DNA of 64,000 nucleotides from Pseudomonadales bacterium (GCA_028285415.1 JANQPF010000008.1:1-64000), one strand, 5' to 3'. Positions 53,208 through 62,362 are shown, counted from the first letter of the stretch. A program made the numbers and translations. The notes: generated by a model not told the origin, from the sequence alone.

Positions 53208-53350
53208 TTCGCATTGTCTGCAGACAACGGTTAGGCAGGGATAGTGTAGCTCTAGGCATCGGATTGACAAGACAAGTCTTGTTGGACTCACTGTGATTCT
53301 GCCATCGCGACTTGAATGGGCGTGCGGGTCAACTAGACAGAGGGCATCAA

Positions 53351-54352
53351 ATGAATCCAAATATCCAAAGTTCCAGCGAGTGGCCTGCGCTATTTGAAGC
53401 TAGCGAACAAGCAGATCTATCTTCGTTCGTTGCCGAGAATTCGCAGGAAGTCGAACAAGCACTCGAGAATGACGGCATTGTGCTTTTTCGCGGTTTTTCA
53501 GTTGGCGACGCCGACGACTTCGACCGATTCGTCAAGGCCATATCCACGGCGCGAATGGACTACGTCTATGGCTCGACCCCACGTACCGCCGTAGGCAACA
53601 AAATCTTCACGGCGACAGAATATCCTGCCAACAAAGAGATACCCCTGCACAGTGAAGTTTCTTATCACACCGAGTGGCCGCTCAGGCTTGCGCTTTGTTG
53701 CATCGTCCCAGCATCAACCGGGGGAGCCACTCCGGTGGCGGATTTGCGCAAAGTGACGACGACGCTGGGCGAGGAATTCGTCAATACGTTCACGGAACGT
53801 AAAGTCCGTTACGTCAGGCACTATCACCCCCACATCGACGTTCCGTGGCAGCAAGTGTTCCGCACGGATAGCAAGAAAGAAGTAGCCCGTTTCTGCACGG
53901 CAAACGCGATAGATTTCGAATGGTTGGACAATGAGGTGCTCCGCACGTCTCAGATTTGTCAGGGCACAATTGAACACCCGAAAACGCAAGAAATCTTCTT
54001 TTTCAACCAAGCGCACCTTTTCCATATCTCAGGAATTGAAGCGGACAAAGCCGAGGCCATGCGGGAGATGTTCGGCGAGTCTATGCTGCCGCGAAACGCA
54101 TACTTCGGGGACGGCGAAGAAATCCCGGCCGAAGCAATCAGGAAGATTGCTGATGCATACGAGTCTGCGGCGGTTGACCTCAACTGGCAACAGGGAGACG
54201 TTGCGCTCCTGGACAATCTGAGAGTCGCACACGGGCGCAGGACATTCACAGGCGAACGGCGGATCCTGGCGGCCCTGATGGATCCTTCAATCGGAGAGCG
54301 TTTTCCTCTACCGCGTTCCACGCAGAAGAAATCCTGGTGGAAAATCTGGTGA
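53351..54352 (+). CDS. TauD/SyrP-like Fe(II)/2-oxoglutarate dioxygenase
   Basis: 333 residues from ATG at 53351. IVLFRGFSVGDADDFDRF, PLHSEVSYHTEWPLRLALCC with the metal-binding His-x-Glu, GGATPVADLRKV, FFFNQAHLFHIS, WQQGDVALLDNLRVAHGRRTFTGERRILAAL with the distal His and the 2-oxoglutarate Arg. Close relatives in NRPS pathways, such as SyrP, hydroxylate an amino acid while it is bound to a carrier protein. Here it sits inside the polysaccharide genes, 13 bases before the flippase, so a product linked to the glycan is suggested. Its substrate could be an acyl on the carrier of the 59607-62168 protein. Confidence 0.85.
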   Translation: MNPNIQSSSEWPALFEASEQADLSSFVAENSQEVEQALENDGIVLFRGFSVGDADDFDRFVKAISTARMDYVYGSTPRTAVGNKIFTATEYPANKEIPLHSEVSYHTEWPLRLALCCIVPASTGGATPVADLRKVTTTLGEEFVNTFTERKVRYVRHYHPHIDVPWQQVFRTDSKKEVARFCTANAIDFEWLDNEVLRTSQICQGTIEHPKTQEIFFFNQAHLFHISGIEADKAEAMREMFGESMLPRNAYFGDGEEIPAEAIRKIADAYESAAVDLNWQQGDVALLDNLRVAHGRRTFTGERRILAALMDPSIGERFPLPRSTQKKSWWKIW

Positions 54353-54365
54353 TCCGGACTCTAAT

Positions 54366-55760
54366 TTGAAATCCGCCCCAACAAGCAGGACTGCAGCGAA
54401 CGAGGCGCAACACACAGAAGCCGCAGACAGAATGACGATTGGCAACCGTATTCTGAAAGGTACTTTGTCGGTTCTCGGCGGCGATGCGTACGGACACATT
54501 CTACGCCTGATCGCCAACCTGATAATGACCCGGCTGTTGATGCCGGAAGCCTTTGGCTTGCTTCTCATCGTCAATCTCGTCCAGGGTGCTCTGCAGATGC
54601 TCTCGGATGTGGGGATAAGGGGGGCGCTGATAACAAAACGGGATTTCCTCGACGACGAGTACATCGATACCGCCTGGACAATTTCAATTATCCGAGGAAT
54701 TGCGCTATGTGTCGTAGGCATGCTAGTCGCTTTACCGGTTGCGTATTTCTACTCAGAACCCCAGCTCACGGGATTGCTGCTGTTATCTTCCGTTGCCCCC
54801 TTGCTTACCGGCTTCTGCTCACCGTTTCCAATTCTTGAAGAAAAGAAGGTAAAGCTCCTCAGGGTGATTGCTTGGAAATCACTTGCTCAAACCGTCGCGG
54901 TCGTAGCTACGATCGTCTGGCTCCTCATTCACCCAACCGTTTGGGCGCTGGCAGCAAACGGAGTAATCAGCGCGCTCGTGCTTTCCGTCAGTTCTTTCCT
55001 TTTTTTCCGGAATCGCATGCCGAAGTTAACGTGGAACCGGGAGGCCGTCAGAGCGATTGTCCAGTTTGGGAAATGGGTCTTCTTGGCAACCGCACTCACA
55101 TTTTTTGCCAGGCACGCCAATCTTTTCATCATGAGCAAATGGGTGACCACAAGCGTTTTGGGCGTCTTTAGCATCGCCGTAGGTCTGGTCAAGCTCGTGG
55201 AGAACGTACCTTCAAGTATCACCTTCTCGCTGTTGTTGCCCGTATACGCGGAACTCGGAAAGGGCGAAGAAGCTGAGCTCCACAAGCATCGAATCAGAAT
55301 CAAGGTTGCACTGTTCGGCCTGGCCGTCGCCCCCGTCGTCACGCTGTCCGTCTTCGGCGCGGAAATAATATCGCTCCTCTATGCTGAGGAGTACCATAGC
55401 GCTGGGTGGATGTTAGAAGTCATGTCCGTTGGAAGCCTGGCACTCATTCTAAGTGCTTCAGTCGAGAACATCCCACACTCCCTCGGCAACTCGTATCTGC
55501 ATATGTGGCTCCAATTCTACCGTGGTGCCCTGATGCTACTGAGCATGTGCATTGGCGGACTATGGTTTGGGCTCACCGGATTGATCATCGGGATCAGTGC
55601 TGGGTCCTTTGTGTTTCTTCCAGTCCTTTCCTATTTGGTTAGGCAATATGGGATTCGCGACTACGTCTTGGATATCTCCCTGATCTCCGGCGGACTAGGC
55701 TTGATCTACCTGGGTTGGTGGACGTTCGGTTTTCCTGTACAGACGATCAGTAGCGGGTGA
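54366..55760 (+). CDS. Wzx-type polysaccharide flippase (MOP superfamily)
   Basis: 464 residues from TTG at 54366; ATG at 54432 (MTIGNRILKG) is an equally good start, as neither has a clear ribosome site. About 12-14 membrane segments. ILKGTLSVLGGDAYGHILRLIANLIMTRLLMPEAFGLL and SDVGIRGALI are typical of the PST/O-antigen exporter group. It moves a lipid-linked oligosaccharide or the chain precursor across the inner membrane. Its end overlaps the next glycosyltransferase start (GTGA). Confidence 0.88.
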   Translation: MKSAPTSRTAANEAQHTEAADRMTIGNRILKGTLSVLGGDAYGHILRLIANLIMTRLLMPEAFGLLLIVNLVQGALQMLSDVGIRGALITKRDFLDDEYIDTAWTISIIRGIALCVVGMLVALPVAYFYSEPQLTGLLLLSSVAPLLTGFCSPFPILEEKKVKLLRVIAWKSLAQTVAVVATIVWLLIHPTVWALAANGVISALVLSVSSFLFFRNRMPKLTWNREAVRAIVQFGKWVFLATALTFFARHANLFIMSKWVTTSVLGVFSIAVGLVKLVENVPSSITFSLLLPVYAELGKGEEAELHKHRIRIKVALFGLAVAPVVTLSVFGAEIISLLYAEEYHSAGWMLEVMSVGSLALILSASVENIPHSLGNSYLHMWLQFYRGALMLLSMCIGGLWFGLTGLIIGISAGSFVFLPVLSYLVRQYGIRDYVLDISLISGGLGLIYLGWWTFGFPVQTISSG

Positions 55761-57028
55761 GTCAAGTGAATCTCGAGACGGAAGAAAGACACGATCCCAT
55801 TGAAGTCATTCTGGTTGCCGAAAACGCGTCCGCAGAGTTCGGCGGTGAGTCCATCCTGCCGTTACACTACTTCGTCCGGCTCCATCGGAGGGGGGTACCG
55901 GTGAAGTTAGTAGTGCATGAGCGGGTACGGGAGGAGCTTGCTGAGCACCACCCAGATTTAATGGGCTCAATCGAGTTCATAGACGACAATTGGCTGCAGG
56001 TAGGACTAAACGCGTTAGGCAAGCTCCTGCCTTTGAGATTACGCGACCACACAGTGCTTGTTCTCATTTCATTTTCCACCGCCCGCCGCCAGCGTCAGGC
56101 AGTTAAGAGATTAGTGTCGTCTGGCTTCGGCGACATCATTCACCAGCCAACCCCGGTTTCGCCGCGAGCGCCGTCCTTCATGTACGGATTCGGCAAGCCG
56201 GTCATTATTGGGCCTGTCAACGGGGGTATGGACTATCCTCCTGGTTTCAAGCGACTTGAAACCAGGCTCGAAGGTTTGGTTTTGAAGCTGGGCCGCCAGG
56301 CGGCAGTGATGTTGAACACGCTGATCCCCGGCAAACCCAATGCAGCGCTGGTCCTTGGCGCCAACGAGCGCTCTTTGCAAGCTCTGCCGGACAACTGTAG
56401 CGATCAGCGCGAAATAATGGTGGAGAACGGTGTAGATCTTGCACTTTGGCAAATCCCTGAGCATTCAAATTCCAATGAAGACCGCGTCTCGTTTGTTCAC
56501 CTGGGAAGGTTGATAGAACTCAAGATGGTTCACATACTTGTCCAGGCACTAGAGCTCGTTGAAGAAAACATCGTTCTTGAAATCATTGGAGACGGGCCAG
56601 AGAAAGACCGCCTGGAAACACTTGCCCAAGAATTGGGCGTGTCTGAGCGAGTAAGGTTCCATGGGTTTTTGCCGCAACGCGAATGCGTCGCACACATCCA
56701 GTCATCGCGCGCTTTGTTACTTCCCAGCGTGCGGGAGTGCGGTGGTGCTGTTGTGCTCGAGGCCATGGCATGTGCACGCCCGGTAGTCGCGACAAACTGG
56801 GGCGGACCAACCGATTATCTGGACGAGGCTTGCGGTATTCTCGTTGACCCCGACTCAGAACCTAGTATGATCGCGGCGTTTGCGGACGCTATGAAGAAGC
56901 TGGCCGCAGATGAGCACTTAGCGAAGACGTTGGGTGGGTCTGGCCGAATGAAGGTCGAACGCGACTTTGATTGGAATAAGAAGATCGACGCCATCATTGC
57001 AAAGTATTCAACATTGGCTGGTAAATAG
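55757..57028 (+). CDS. GT4-type glycosyltransferase
   Basis: 423 residues from GTG at 55757. GT-B fold with IEVILVAENASAEFGGESILPLHYF at the start, PVNGGMDYPPGFKRLETR, FVHLGRLIELKMVHILVQALEL, IGDGPEKDRLETLAQELGVSERVRFHGFLPQ, and the nucleotide-sugar motif SVRECGGAVVLEAMACARPVVA. Cytoplasmic retaining transferase building the repeat unit. Overlap with the flippase gene shows coupling. A short inverted repeat lies 20 bases after its stop. Confidence 0.88.
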   Translation: MSQVNLETEERHDPIEVILVAENASAEFGGESILPLHYFVRLHRRGVPVKLVVHERVREELAEHHPDLMGSIEFIDDNWLQVGLNALGKLLPLRLRDHTVLVLISFSTARRQRQAVKRLVSSGFGDIIHQPTPVSPRAPSFMYGFGKPVIIGPVNGGMDYPPGFKRLETRLEGLVLKLGRQAAVMLNTLIPGKPNAALVLGANERSLQALPDNCSDQREIMVENGVDLALWQIPEHSNSNEDRVSFVHLGRLIELKMVHILVQALELVEENIVLEIIGDGPEKDRLETLAQELGVSERVRFHGFLPQRECVAHIQSSRALLLPSVRECGGAVVLEAMACARPVVATNWGGPTDYLDEACGILVDPDSEPSMIAAFADAMKKLAADEHLAKTLGGSGRMKVERDFDWNKKIDAIIAKYSTLAGK

Positions 57029-57047
57029 GGTACGCTGGCTCTTGCCC

Positions 57048-57064
57048 CATGATCTACGATCATG
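57048..57064. repeat. Perfect short inverted repeat CATGATC-tac-GATCATG
   Basis: 7-base arms, 3-base loop, in the 226-base gap after the glycosyltransferase gene. No T run, so not a terminator. CGTCAC occurs twice nearby (57094-57099 and 57109-57114). It could be a regulator site for the beta-helix gene or chance. Confidence 0.3.
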
Positions 57065-57254
57065 CAAAAGTGTGACTGCTGCCCGATTCTACAAGCGTCA
57101 CGATGACAATCGTCACAGATACATTGATCTTATTAGGTAAACTCCGTTTCCATCGTCAAGAATCAAAACGGTGAATATTCGGTTTTGAGAGGCCCGTATT
57201 TCCCGTTGAGACAGACAGAGATTCAAGCACGAGGGTTTTTCGAGGGACAATTTT

Positions 57255-58352
57255 ATGAAGTATTTGGAATTTCTAGTGGTGACCCTGGTCGCCATTGCAG
57301 TAGCAAATTTTGCCTACGCGGCACCATCAAATCCCCCTGAGGTAAACTGCAATGGAGATTGCGTCACGGAATTCGACTACGACCTCAGTCGTTTTTCGAT
57401 ACCGTTTCCTGTCAACTGGGCAGCGCAGCCTGTTACAAGCTCGACAATCGATATTGCTCCCGGTGATGGTGCCGGTCTGCGCGCCGCCATTGGCGTACAG
57501 GGAGCCAGGATCAACGTTCCAGCCGGAACGTACAATACGAGCTTGCCGAACGGAGCATGGGCGTCAGACGTAGACCTGGTGTTTGCGCCGGGCGCTGTGG
57601 TGAACGGCGACGTTGTGATCGGCAGCGGCTTACCAAACTCTTCCAGACCAGAAAGAATTCGAATAACAGGTGGTTCGTTTTTCGGTAGCTCATTCGGACC
57701 CGAGCACCTGAACGATCTCACGCTGAATGACGTCTACGTGGAGTTGACCACCGGGGCGAACAATTGGACAAGTCCCGGCGACGGAGTAAATACGAATTGG
57801 GAACGCATTACGGTCATTAACAGCACAATCAGTGTTTTGGACAATGCGTCGAGCACCTCCGGTTGGACAATCCTGTTGGGCGCACCCGCGAGCAACCCAC
57901 CGCCGATGGCCCACACGGATCTGATCATTGCGGGTTCGCTCCTGAAATCCACAGATCAGGTCAGCCGGATCAACAACATAACTCGACTGATCATCGTAGA
58001 CTCTATGTTCAAGGCCCTGAACGGCAGTTCCAGCTTCAGACGCGAACAATCGACACACGACATGTTCTGGGGAAATTCGGTTTTCAGAGGGGCAATACAG
58101 GGTAATGCCGGTATGCCATCTTCTGGTTTGCACATGGACGGAGTAGATCACTACCACGCTCTGAACAATGGCGTAACCAACGTCATGGCAGGCAGCAGCG
58201 GTTCTACGGCAAACAATGTGACCATACATGATTCGGGCTCCGGACCCTTTGGCTCAATCGGCATTTCGCCTGCTACGGGATCGAACAATAGGAGCGTTTC
58301 CTGGGATGGCTCTTCGTTACCGAGTGAATCCTCGTATGGTGCCAACCGCTGA
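57255..58352 (+). CDS. Secreted right-handed parallel beta-helix protein
   Basis: 365 residues. Signal peptide (1-22, ending AYA), then a body of short repeated beta turns typical of pectate-lyase/right-handed beta-helix folds (ARINVPAGTYNTSL, VNGDVVIGSG, IRITGGSFFGSS, HLNDLTLNDVYVEL, ERITVINSTISVL, NITRLIIVDSMFKAL). It could cut or modify the exported polysaccharide as a lyase or epimerase, as AlgG/AlgL-type proteins do in alginate loci. No catalytic set is evident. GAGGGA is eight bases upstream. The reading frame continues after its TGA into the next protein without a break. Confidence 0.72.
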   Translation: MKYLEFLVVTLVAIAVANFAYAAPSNPPEVNCNGDCVTEFDYDLSRFSIPFPVNWAAQPVTSSTIDIAPGDGAGLRAAIGVQGARINVPAGTYNTSLPNGAWASDVDLVFAPGAVVNGDVVIGSGLPNSSRPERIRITGGSFFGSSFGPEHLNDLTLNDVYVELTTGANNWTSPGDGVNTNWERITVINSTISVLDNASSTSGWTILLGAPASNPPPMAHTDLIIAGSLLKSTDQVSRINNITRLIIVDSMFKALNGSSSFRREQSTHDMFWGNSVFRGAIQGNAGMPSSGLHMDGVDHYHALNNGVTNVMAGSSGSTANNVTIHDSGSGPFGSIGISPATGSNNRSVSWDGSSLPSESSYGANR

Positions 58353-58394
58353 TACAAGAGTCGAGATGATTGCCCTGTTGATTGGGGGCTAACC

Positions 58395-59579
58395 CTGGCA
58401 AAGAACGCACTCACCGCAATCGTAGTCTGCGCTCTTTGCCTCGTTCTTGCCGAGCTACTGTTACGGTTCGTTTATCCGTTGGGTAACACCATCTACCGTT
58501 TGAACGAACAACACTTTCAAGAACATATACCCGGACAAAGCAAAGTCTACGTCCATTTACCGGCCAACGGCGGGAATAGGATAAGGGTCGACATTAACTC
58601 GGACGGCTTCCGGGGGCCTGAGCTGCTCGGTGACGGATTGAAACCGAGGCTGATGGTTTATGGCGATTCTTTTACAGTGGCTGAGTATTCAGAACTCGAA
58701 GCGTCCTTTCCCGCGATGCTGGCGCAAGGACTCGGCAATGAGGTTGAAGTAGTCAATGCAGGCGTAGTCGGACTGGGCCCAGATCAAATCAGTCTTCGAC
58801 TAAGAACCGAATTGCAACAACACTCTCCCGATTTTGTCGTGCTGCTGGTCTTCAGCGGCAATGATCACGGCGACTTAATCAGGAACAAGATTTACCAACT
58901 GGATGCTCAAGACCACCTGGTTTTGCGTAATGCAAGAGTAAGCGAAGACCTGGCACGCGAGTTCTCTCGTACGGGTATGGCAGGCTTTGCACTCGGGCGC
59001 CTGGTTAAACGGGCTTCTACATCAGTACCGAGGCGTTTCTTCAATCAAGCAACCGAGGACCGTGAAAGTCCGTTTGGGAACAGCGAAGATTTTTATGAAC
59101 GCCTGATTCGGATCGCGCAACTGGAATTCGAAGCGTACAACTCAGAACCCACAAACGTCACAAACCTGTTCAACGACGGGTATGACGCAGACATTGCGCT
59201 GAAACCCGAGGCCGCTTCCGCCAAATACAAGCGTAGGTTGATGTTCGCCGTATTGAGTGAAATCCAGCGAACAGTGCAACGATTCAACGCGGAAATTCTG
59301 ATCGTGTCAGTGCCAGCGCCGCGCGACCTCATACCGAACTACGATGGGCTGAACATAGATGTCGCCAAGTGGCCCGACTACGCGCCAAACAGGCTGGCCG
59401 ATGAAGTCTGTTCAGGATTGGATCCTTCGATCTGCATCAGCCTCTTTGATCTGTTTGCAGCACGCGATAGTTCCGCTTTGTATTTCAAGGGGGGGAATAA
59501 TCATTGGAACGATCTCGGACAAGCAGTTGCGGCTGAATATGTCACCCCCCATATCGCAGAAGCCCTGAATCTACGCTGA
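58395..59579 (+). CDS. Membrane-anchored SGNH/GDSL hydrolase-like protein, irregular start
   Basis: About 394 residues. Block I VYGDSFTVAEYSE (Ser nucleophile), NAGVVGLGPDQI, FSGNDHGD (block III, Asn-Asp) and GGNNHWNDLG (catalytic His; the usual Asp three or two residues before is Asn/Gly). Such SGNH proteins (AlgX/AlgJ-like) acetylate polysaccharides. An N-terminal membrane segment (NALTAIVVCALCLVLAELLLRFVYPL) is clearly coded ahead of the first ordinary start (TTG at 58479). CTG at 58395, with GGGGG six bases upstream, is the best start for it. The frame is the same as that of the beta-helix gene and is open back to its stop at 58350. Confidence 0.72.
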   Translation: MAKNALTAIVVCALCLVLAELLLRFVYPLGNTIYRLNEQHFQEHIPGQSKVYVHLPANGGNRIRVDINSDGFRGPELLGDGLKPRLMVYGDSFTVAEYSELEASFPAMLAQGLGNEVEVVNAGVVGLGPDQISLRLRTELQQHSPDFVVLLVFSGNDHGDLIRNKIYQLDAQDHLVLRNARVSEDLAREFSRTGMAGFALGRLVKRASTSVPRRFFNQATEDRESPFGNSEDFYERLIRIAQLEFEAYNSEPTNVTNLFNDGYDADIALKPEAASAKYKRRLMFAVLSEIQRTVQRFNAEILIVSVPAPRDLIPNYDGLNIDVAKWPDYAPNRLADEVCSGLDPSICISLFDLFAARDSSALYFKGGNNHWNDLGQAVAAEYVTPHIAEALNLR

Positions 59580-59606
59580 TTCGCCTCTCGTCCGTACTTT
59601 TTTCGT

Positions 59607-62168
59607 TCAATAGTAAATTTTGTATACCCTGACCAGGATATAGGCCATAGAGACAAAGAAAAGTGACATCGAAATTGTCAGGGCGCCCGGAACATGGAGA
59701 GCCATCAACAGGTCTTTAAGCGGTATAACAAGTTCATGCCCGATGAAGAGTGGGAACGCCATAATACCCACGATCGACATGACCTTCAGGGCAACATCTG
59801 TAAACCGGCTTCGATCGTCTGCCATTGCAAGATTAAAAACAATGTGAGTACAGGCGAGCACGAAGCCGGTATAAACCACCCACATCCAGACGTAAATTGG
59901 CTTCGGCCAGACCATCCAAGTCTCCAAATGACCAAACCTGATCGACAACACGAAACCGGCTAGCATGAGCAGCAAGCCGATAGCAAAACTGTTCCCCGGG
60001 TTGTCGTGTTCACTCACAACACCGCGCAACCAGTAGCCAAGCGCTAGACCAATCAGCACACCCGTCGAGATCTCGAAATAGTTGAACTTCGCGGTCAACA
60101 GCAGGATTCCTGTTTGCAGGATAGGGTTGGCAGAGGGTTCAGGAGCCCAAACCAGGACCAGTTCGTGAATCAGGTAGAAAACCAGAGCCAGAAAGAGCGT
60201 TGCAATGACAAACGAGCGTGCACGAGTCAGCCAGGAGAGCCAGATGGGAATGCTCAGTACCGCCAGCATGTAATACATAAGTACACCCCAAAAAGCATTT
60301 GAGTAATCAACCGGTCTCATCGGCTGATCCCCCAATAGATCGCCAGTAATCCGCACAGCTGCTAACACTACTATTCCCGCTAGCAACAGCAGAGCATTGC
60401 GGATTACCAACGAGTTGACAGATTCGCGACTTCTCATAAATCGGGGTAAGTACGCAAATCCGACCCCAAGCCCGAAAACTACGGCGAAACCAGGTGTCCC
60501 TCCGCTGTAGAAGAACGACAGCAGTTTGTTTGCGTCTGCAATGCCAGGTATCCGTTCTACCACTCCCGGCATCCAATGCGAGGCGACGACGAACAGAGCC
60601 AGCATTCCGCGAACGGCGTCTATTGACTGGCTGGTCGCAGCCAGCGGCTGCTTTTCCATTGAATCCGCTGAGCTGTCCACAATCTGGGCAATTGTGACCC
60701 CCTCAAATATCTGGCGGGATACTTCTCGCGGAATGCCGCTCTTCTCCATGCGGATAGCAACGTTGATAGCGGACAGTGAATCGCCTCCCAAATCGAAAAA
60801 GCTGTCGTGAGGAGAAACAGGTCGGATTTGGAGTACTTCTTCCCACAAGCTCACCAATTCGGCAATTCTTGGATCTTCGTGGCCCGCCGCCGGCGAATCG
60901 ACGGCAATCTTGTGATCTTCCCCCTCCTCAGCAAGATAGAGATCACTCACGCTCGAGCGTCGCACTTTGCCTGTTTCAGTCACAGGAAACGATTCCACCG
61001 CTAACGTTTTGAGGCTATGCCCAGGTTCAATACCGATGCCGTGAAGTGCCTCGGCAGCAGCGCTTTTGACCGCGGTGGCATCAACATCGGGCAAGTGCGC
61101 AATCAGGATCCCGTCACCTCGAACTGGATCTGGAATCTTCGCCACCGAGAGCGCGCCGGAGACCTCCAACTGATTACTCAATTGGGTCTCCAGGTAGTCC
61201 GGAGACACTTTGACTCCCGCGCAGTTTATCAAGTCGTCCGCGCGTCCCTCGTAGTACAAGTACCCATCTTCAATGCGTCCGAGGTCGCTCGTCACGAGCC
61301 ATCCGTCGTCGTCCGTCAAGCGTATCTGCTCTCCACCGACGATTGAGGTCATCGCGAGGTGAGGCCCCCTAATCAAGATTCTGCCGTCATCGCGTATTCG
61401 TACTTCGACGCCATCTTCTGCTTTGCCAACCGACTCCAGCCGCTCTTCGCCGGTATTTTGCACATCGAGAAAGGTTGTCCGGGAAGCTTCCGTCAAACCG
61501 TAATGCTGCACAATCCGTGCGTTCGGAAACAGCGCTCGGACCTGCTTCTTCTCCTCCGCGCTCATGTACTGACTACCTATCTCGATCCACAGTACGCTTC
61601 CACCGACTTCCTCAAAGAGCGCGGCATTCTGGAGGAGCACGCGCCACAACGAAGGTACGGCAGAAATTGCGTTGATTTCCTTACGCTGAAGCATCTCACT
61701 GAGTTCGAGGGGGTCGAACCCGCGATTCGGTATGTATACCTCCCCACCTGCTTGTAACACCGCACGGCATCGGCCGAAGCCGAATGAGTAGTAGACTGGC
61801 ACACCAACGTACTCTCGTATGCGCTCATCGATTTTCATCTTGCTAATGAGGCGATCCGTTGAATTGGCCAGAGCGCTGTGACTGATCAATACCGGTTTAG
61901 GCTCACCTTCGGTGCCCGAGGTAAACTGAATCTGTCCTACTTTGGAACTATGCTGAGGTTCATAGCGCGGACTGCTTATCCAACCCGTTGTATCATTTGG
62001 ATTCACGACTTCGTCAGGTTCGACCATATTGTGCCGCTCATCGTCGTCCTCTCGTCTCAGAGTGACGATCGCCTTGCCCTGATTGAGACATTCAATCGCC
62101 GAGGCGATAAAATCGCAGCTATTGGTTGCGACAATCCCGGTGACCGAATTCCCGATACGAGCAGCCAT
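59607..62168 (-). CDS. Tripartite adenylation / carrier / acyltransferase-3 membrane fusion protein
   Basis: 853 residues. Adenylation domain 1-410: QFTSGTEGEPKPV (81-93), HYGLTEASRTT, TSDLGRIEDGYLYYEGRADDLINCAGVKVSP, and ETGK with catalytic Lys401; about 40 N-terminal residues of the usual fold are missing. Carrier domain about 430-505: FFDLGGDSLSAINV with Ser464. From 515 an acyltransferase-3 domain with DAVRGMLALFVVASHWMPG (Arg520, His531) and about ten membrane segments to the end. Domains for activating, carrying and transferring an acyl group thus lie in one chain, as DltA, DltC and DltB do separately for D-alanyl teichoic acid. AAGG lies six bases before the ATG. Substrate unknown. Confidence 0.9.
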   Translation of the reverse strand: MAARIGNSVTGIVATNSCDFIASAIECLNQGKAIVTLRREDDDERHNMVEPDEVVNPNDTTGWISSPRYEPQHSSKVGQIQFTSGTEGEPKPVLISHSALANSTDRLISKMKIDERIREYVGVPVYYSFGFGRCRAVLQAGGEVYIPNRGFDPLELSEMLQRKEINAISAVPSLWRVLLQNAALFEEVGGSVLWIEIGSQYMSAEEKKQVRALFPNARIVQHYGLTEASRTTFLDVQNTGEERLESVGKAEDGVEVRIRDDGRILIRGPHLAMTSIVGGEQIRLTDDDGWLVTSDLGRIEDGYLYYEGRADDLINCAGVKVSPDYLETQLSNQLEVSGALSVAKIPDPVRGDGILIAHLPDVDATAVKSAAAEALHGIGIEPGHSLKTLAVESFPVTETGKVRRSSVSDLYLAEEGEDHKIAVDSPAAGHEDPRIAELVSLWEEVLQIRPVSPHDSFFDLGGDSLSAINVAIRMEKSGIPREVSRQIFEGVTIAQIVDSSADSMEKQPLAATSQSIDAVRGMLALFVVASHWMPGVVERIPGIADANKLLSFFYSGGTPGFAVVFGLGVGFAYLPRFMRSRESVNSLVIRNALLLLAGIVVLAAVRITGDLLGDQPMRPVDYSNAFWGVLMYYMLAVLSIPIWLSWLTRARSFVIATLFLALVFYLIHELVLVWAPEPSANPILQTGILLLTAKFNYFEISTGVLIGLALGYWLRGVVSEHDNPGNSFAIGLLLMLAGFVLSIRFGHLETWMVWPKPIYVWMWVVYTGFVLACTHIVFNLAMADDRSRFTDVALKVMSIVGIMAFPLFIGHELVIPLKDLLMALHVPGALTISMSLFFVSMAYILVRVYKIYY

Positions 62169-62307
62169 GCAAGAACCTTAATAACAAAACAGGAAGGGGT
62201 GACTGCATTATAGCGAGGCAGGGCGTTCTAGAAGTGTCGAAAATACATTGTTAACACAAGATCCCATATTATCCTGCACCGAGAGGGTTAACATGACGCG
62301 GTCGGGT

Positions 62308-62331
62308 TTTGAGCGCGCGTTTGAGCGCGCG
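62308..62331. repeat. Exact tandem 12-base repeat, TTTGAGCGCGCG x2
   Basis: Two perfect adjoining copies in the 213-base divergent gap, 51 bases before the chain-length determinant start. A second 12-base tandem pair follows at once (62339-62362). The gap also holds GTTAAC twice (62250-62255 and 62287-62292). Confidence 0.7.
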
Positions 62332-62338
62332 CAAGTAC

Positions 62339-62362
62339 GCTGTCCAATGAGCTGTCTAATGA
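62339..62362. repeat. Second tandem 12-base repeat, GCTGTC(C/T)AATGA x2
   Basis: Two adjoining copies that differ at one base, ending 19 bases before the ATG at 62382. Together with the pair upstream it could affect promoter spacing or leader length. Copy-number change would be a simple way to tune expression, but that is unproven. Confidence 0.65.

Noticed and set aside
57255-58352. PEP-CTERM sorting signal on the beta-helix protein
   Set aside because: The chain-length gene is of the XrtA-associated type, but this protein ends SYGANR without a PEP motif, membrane helix or basic tail.
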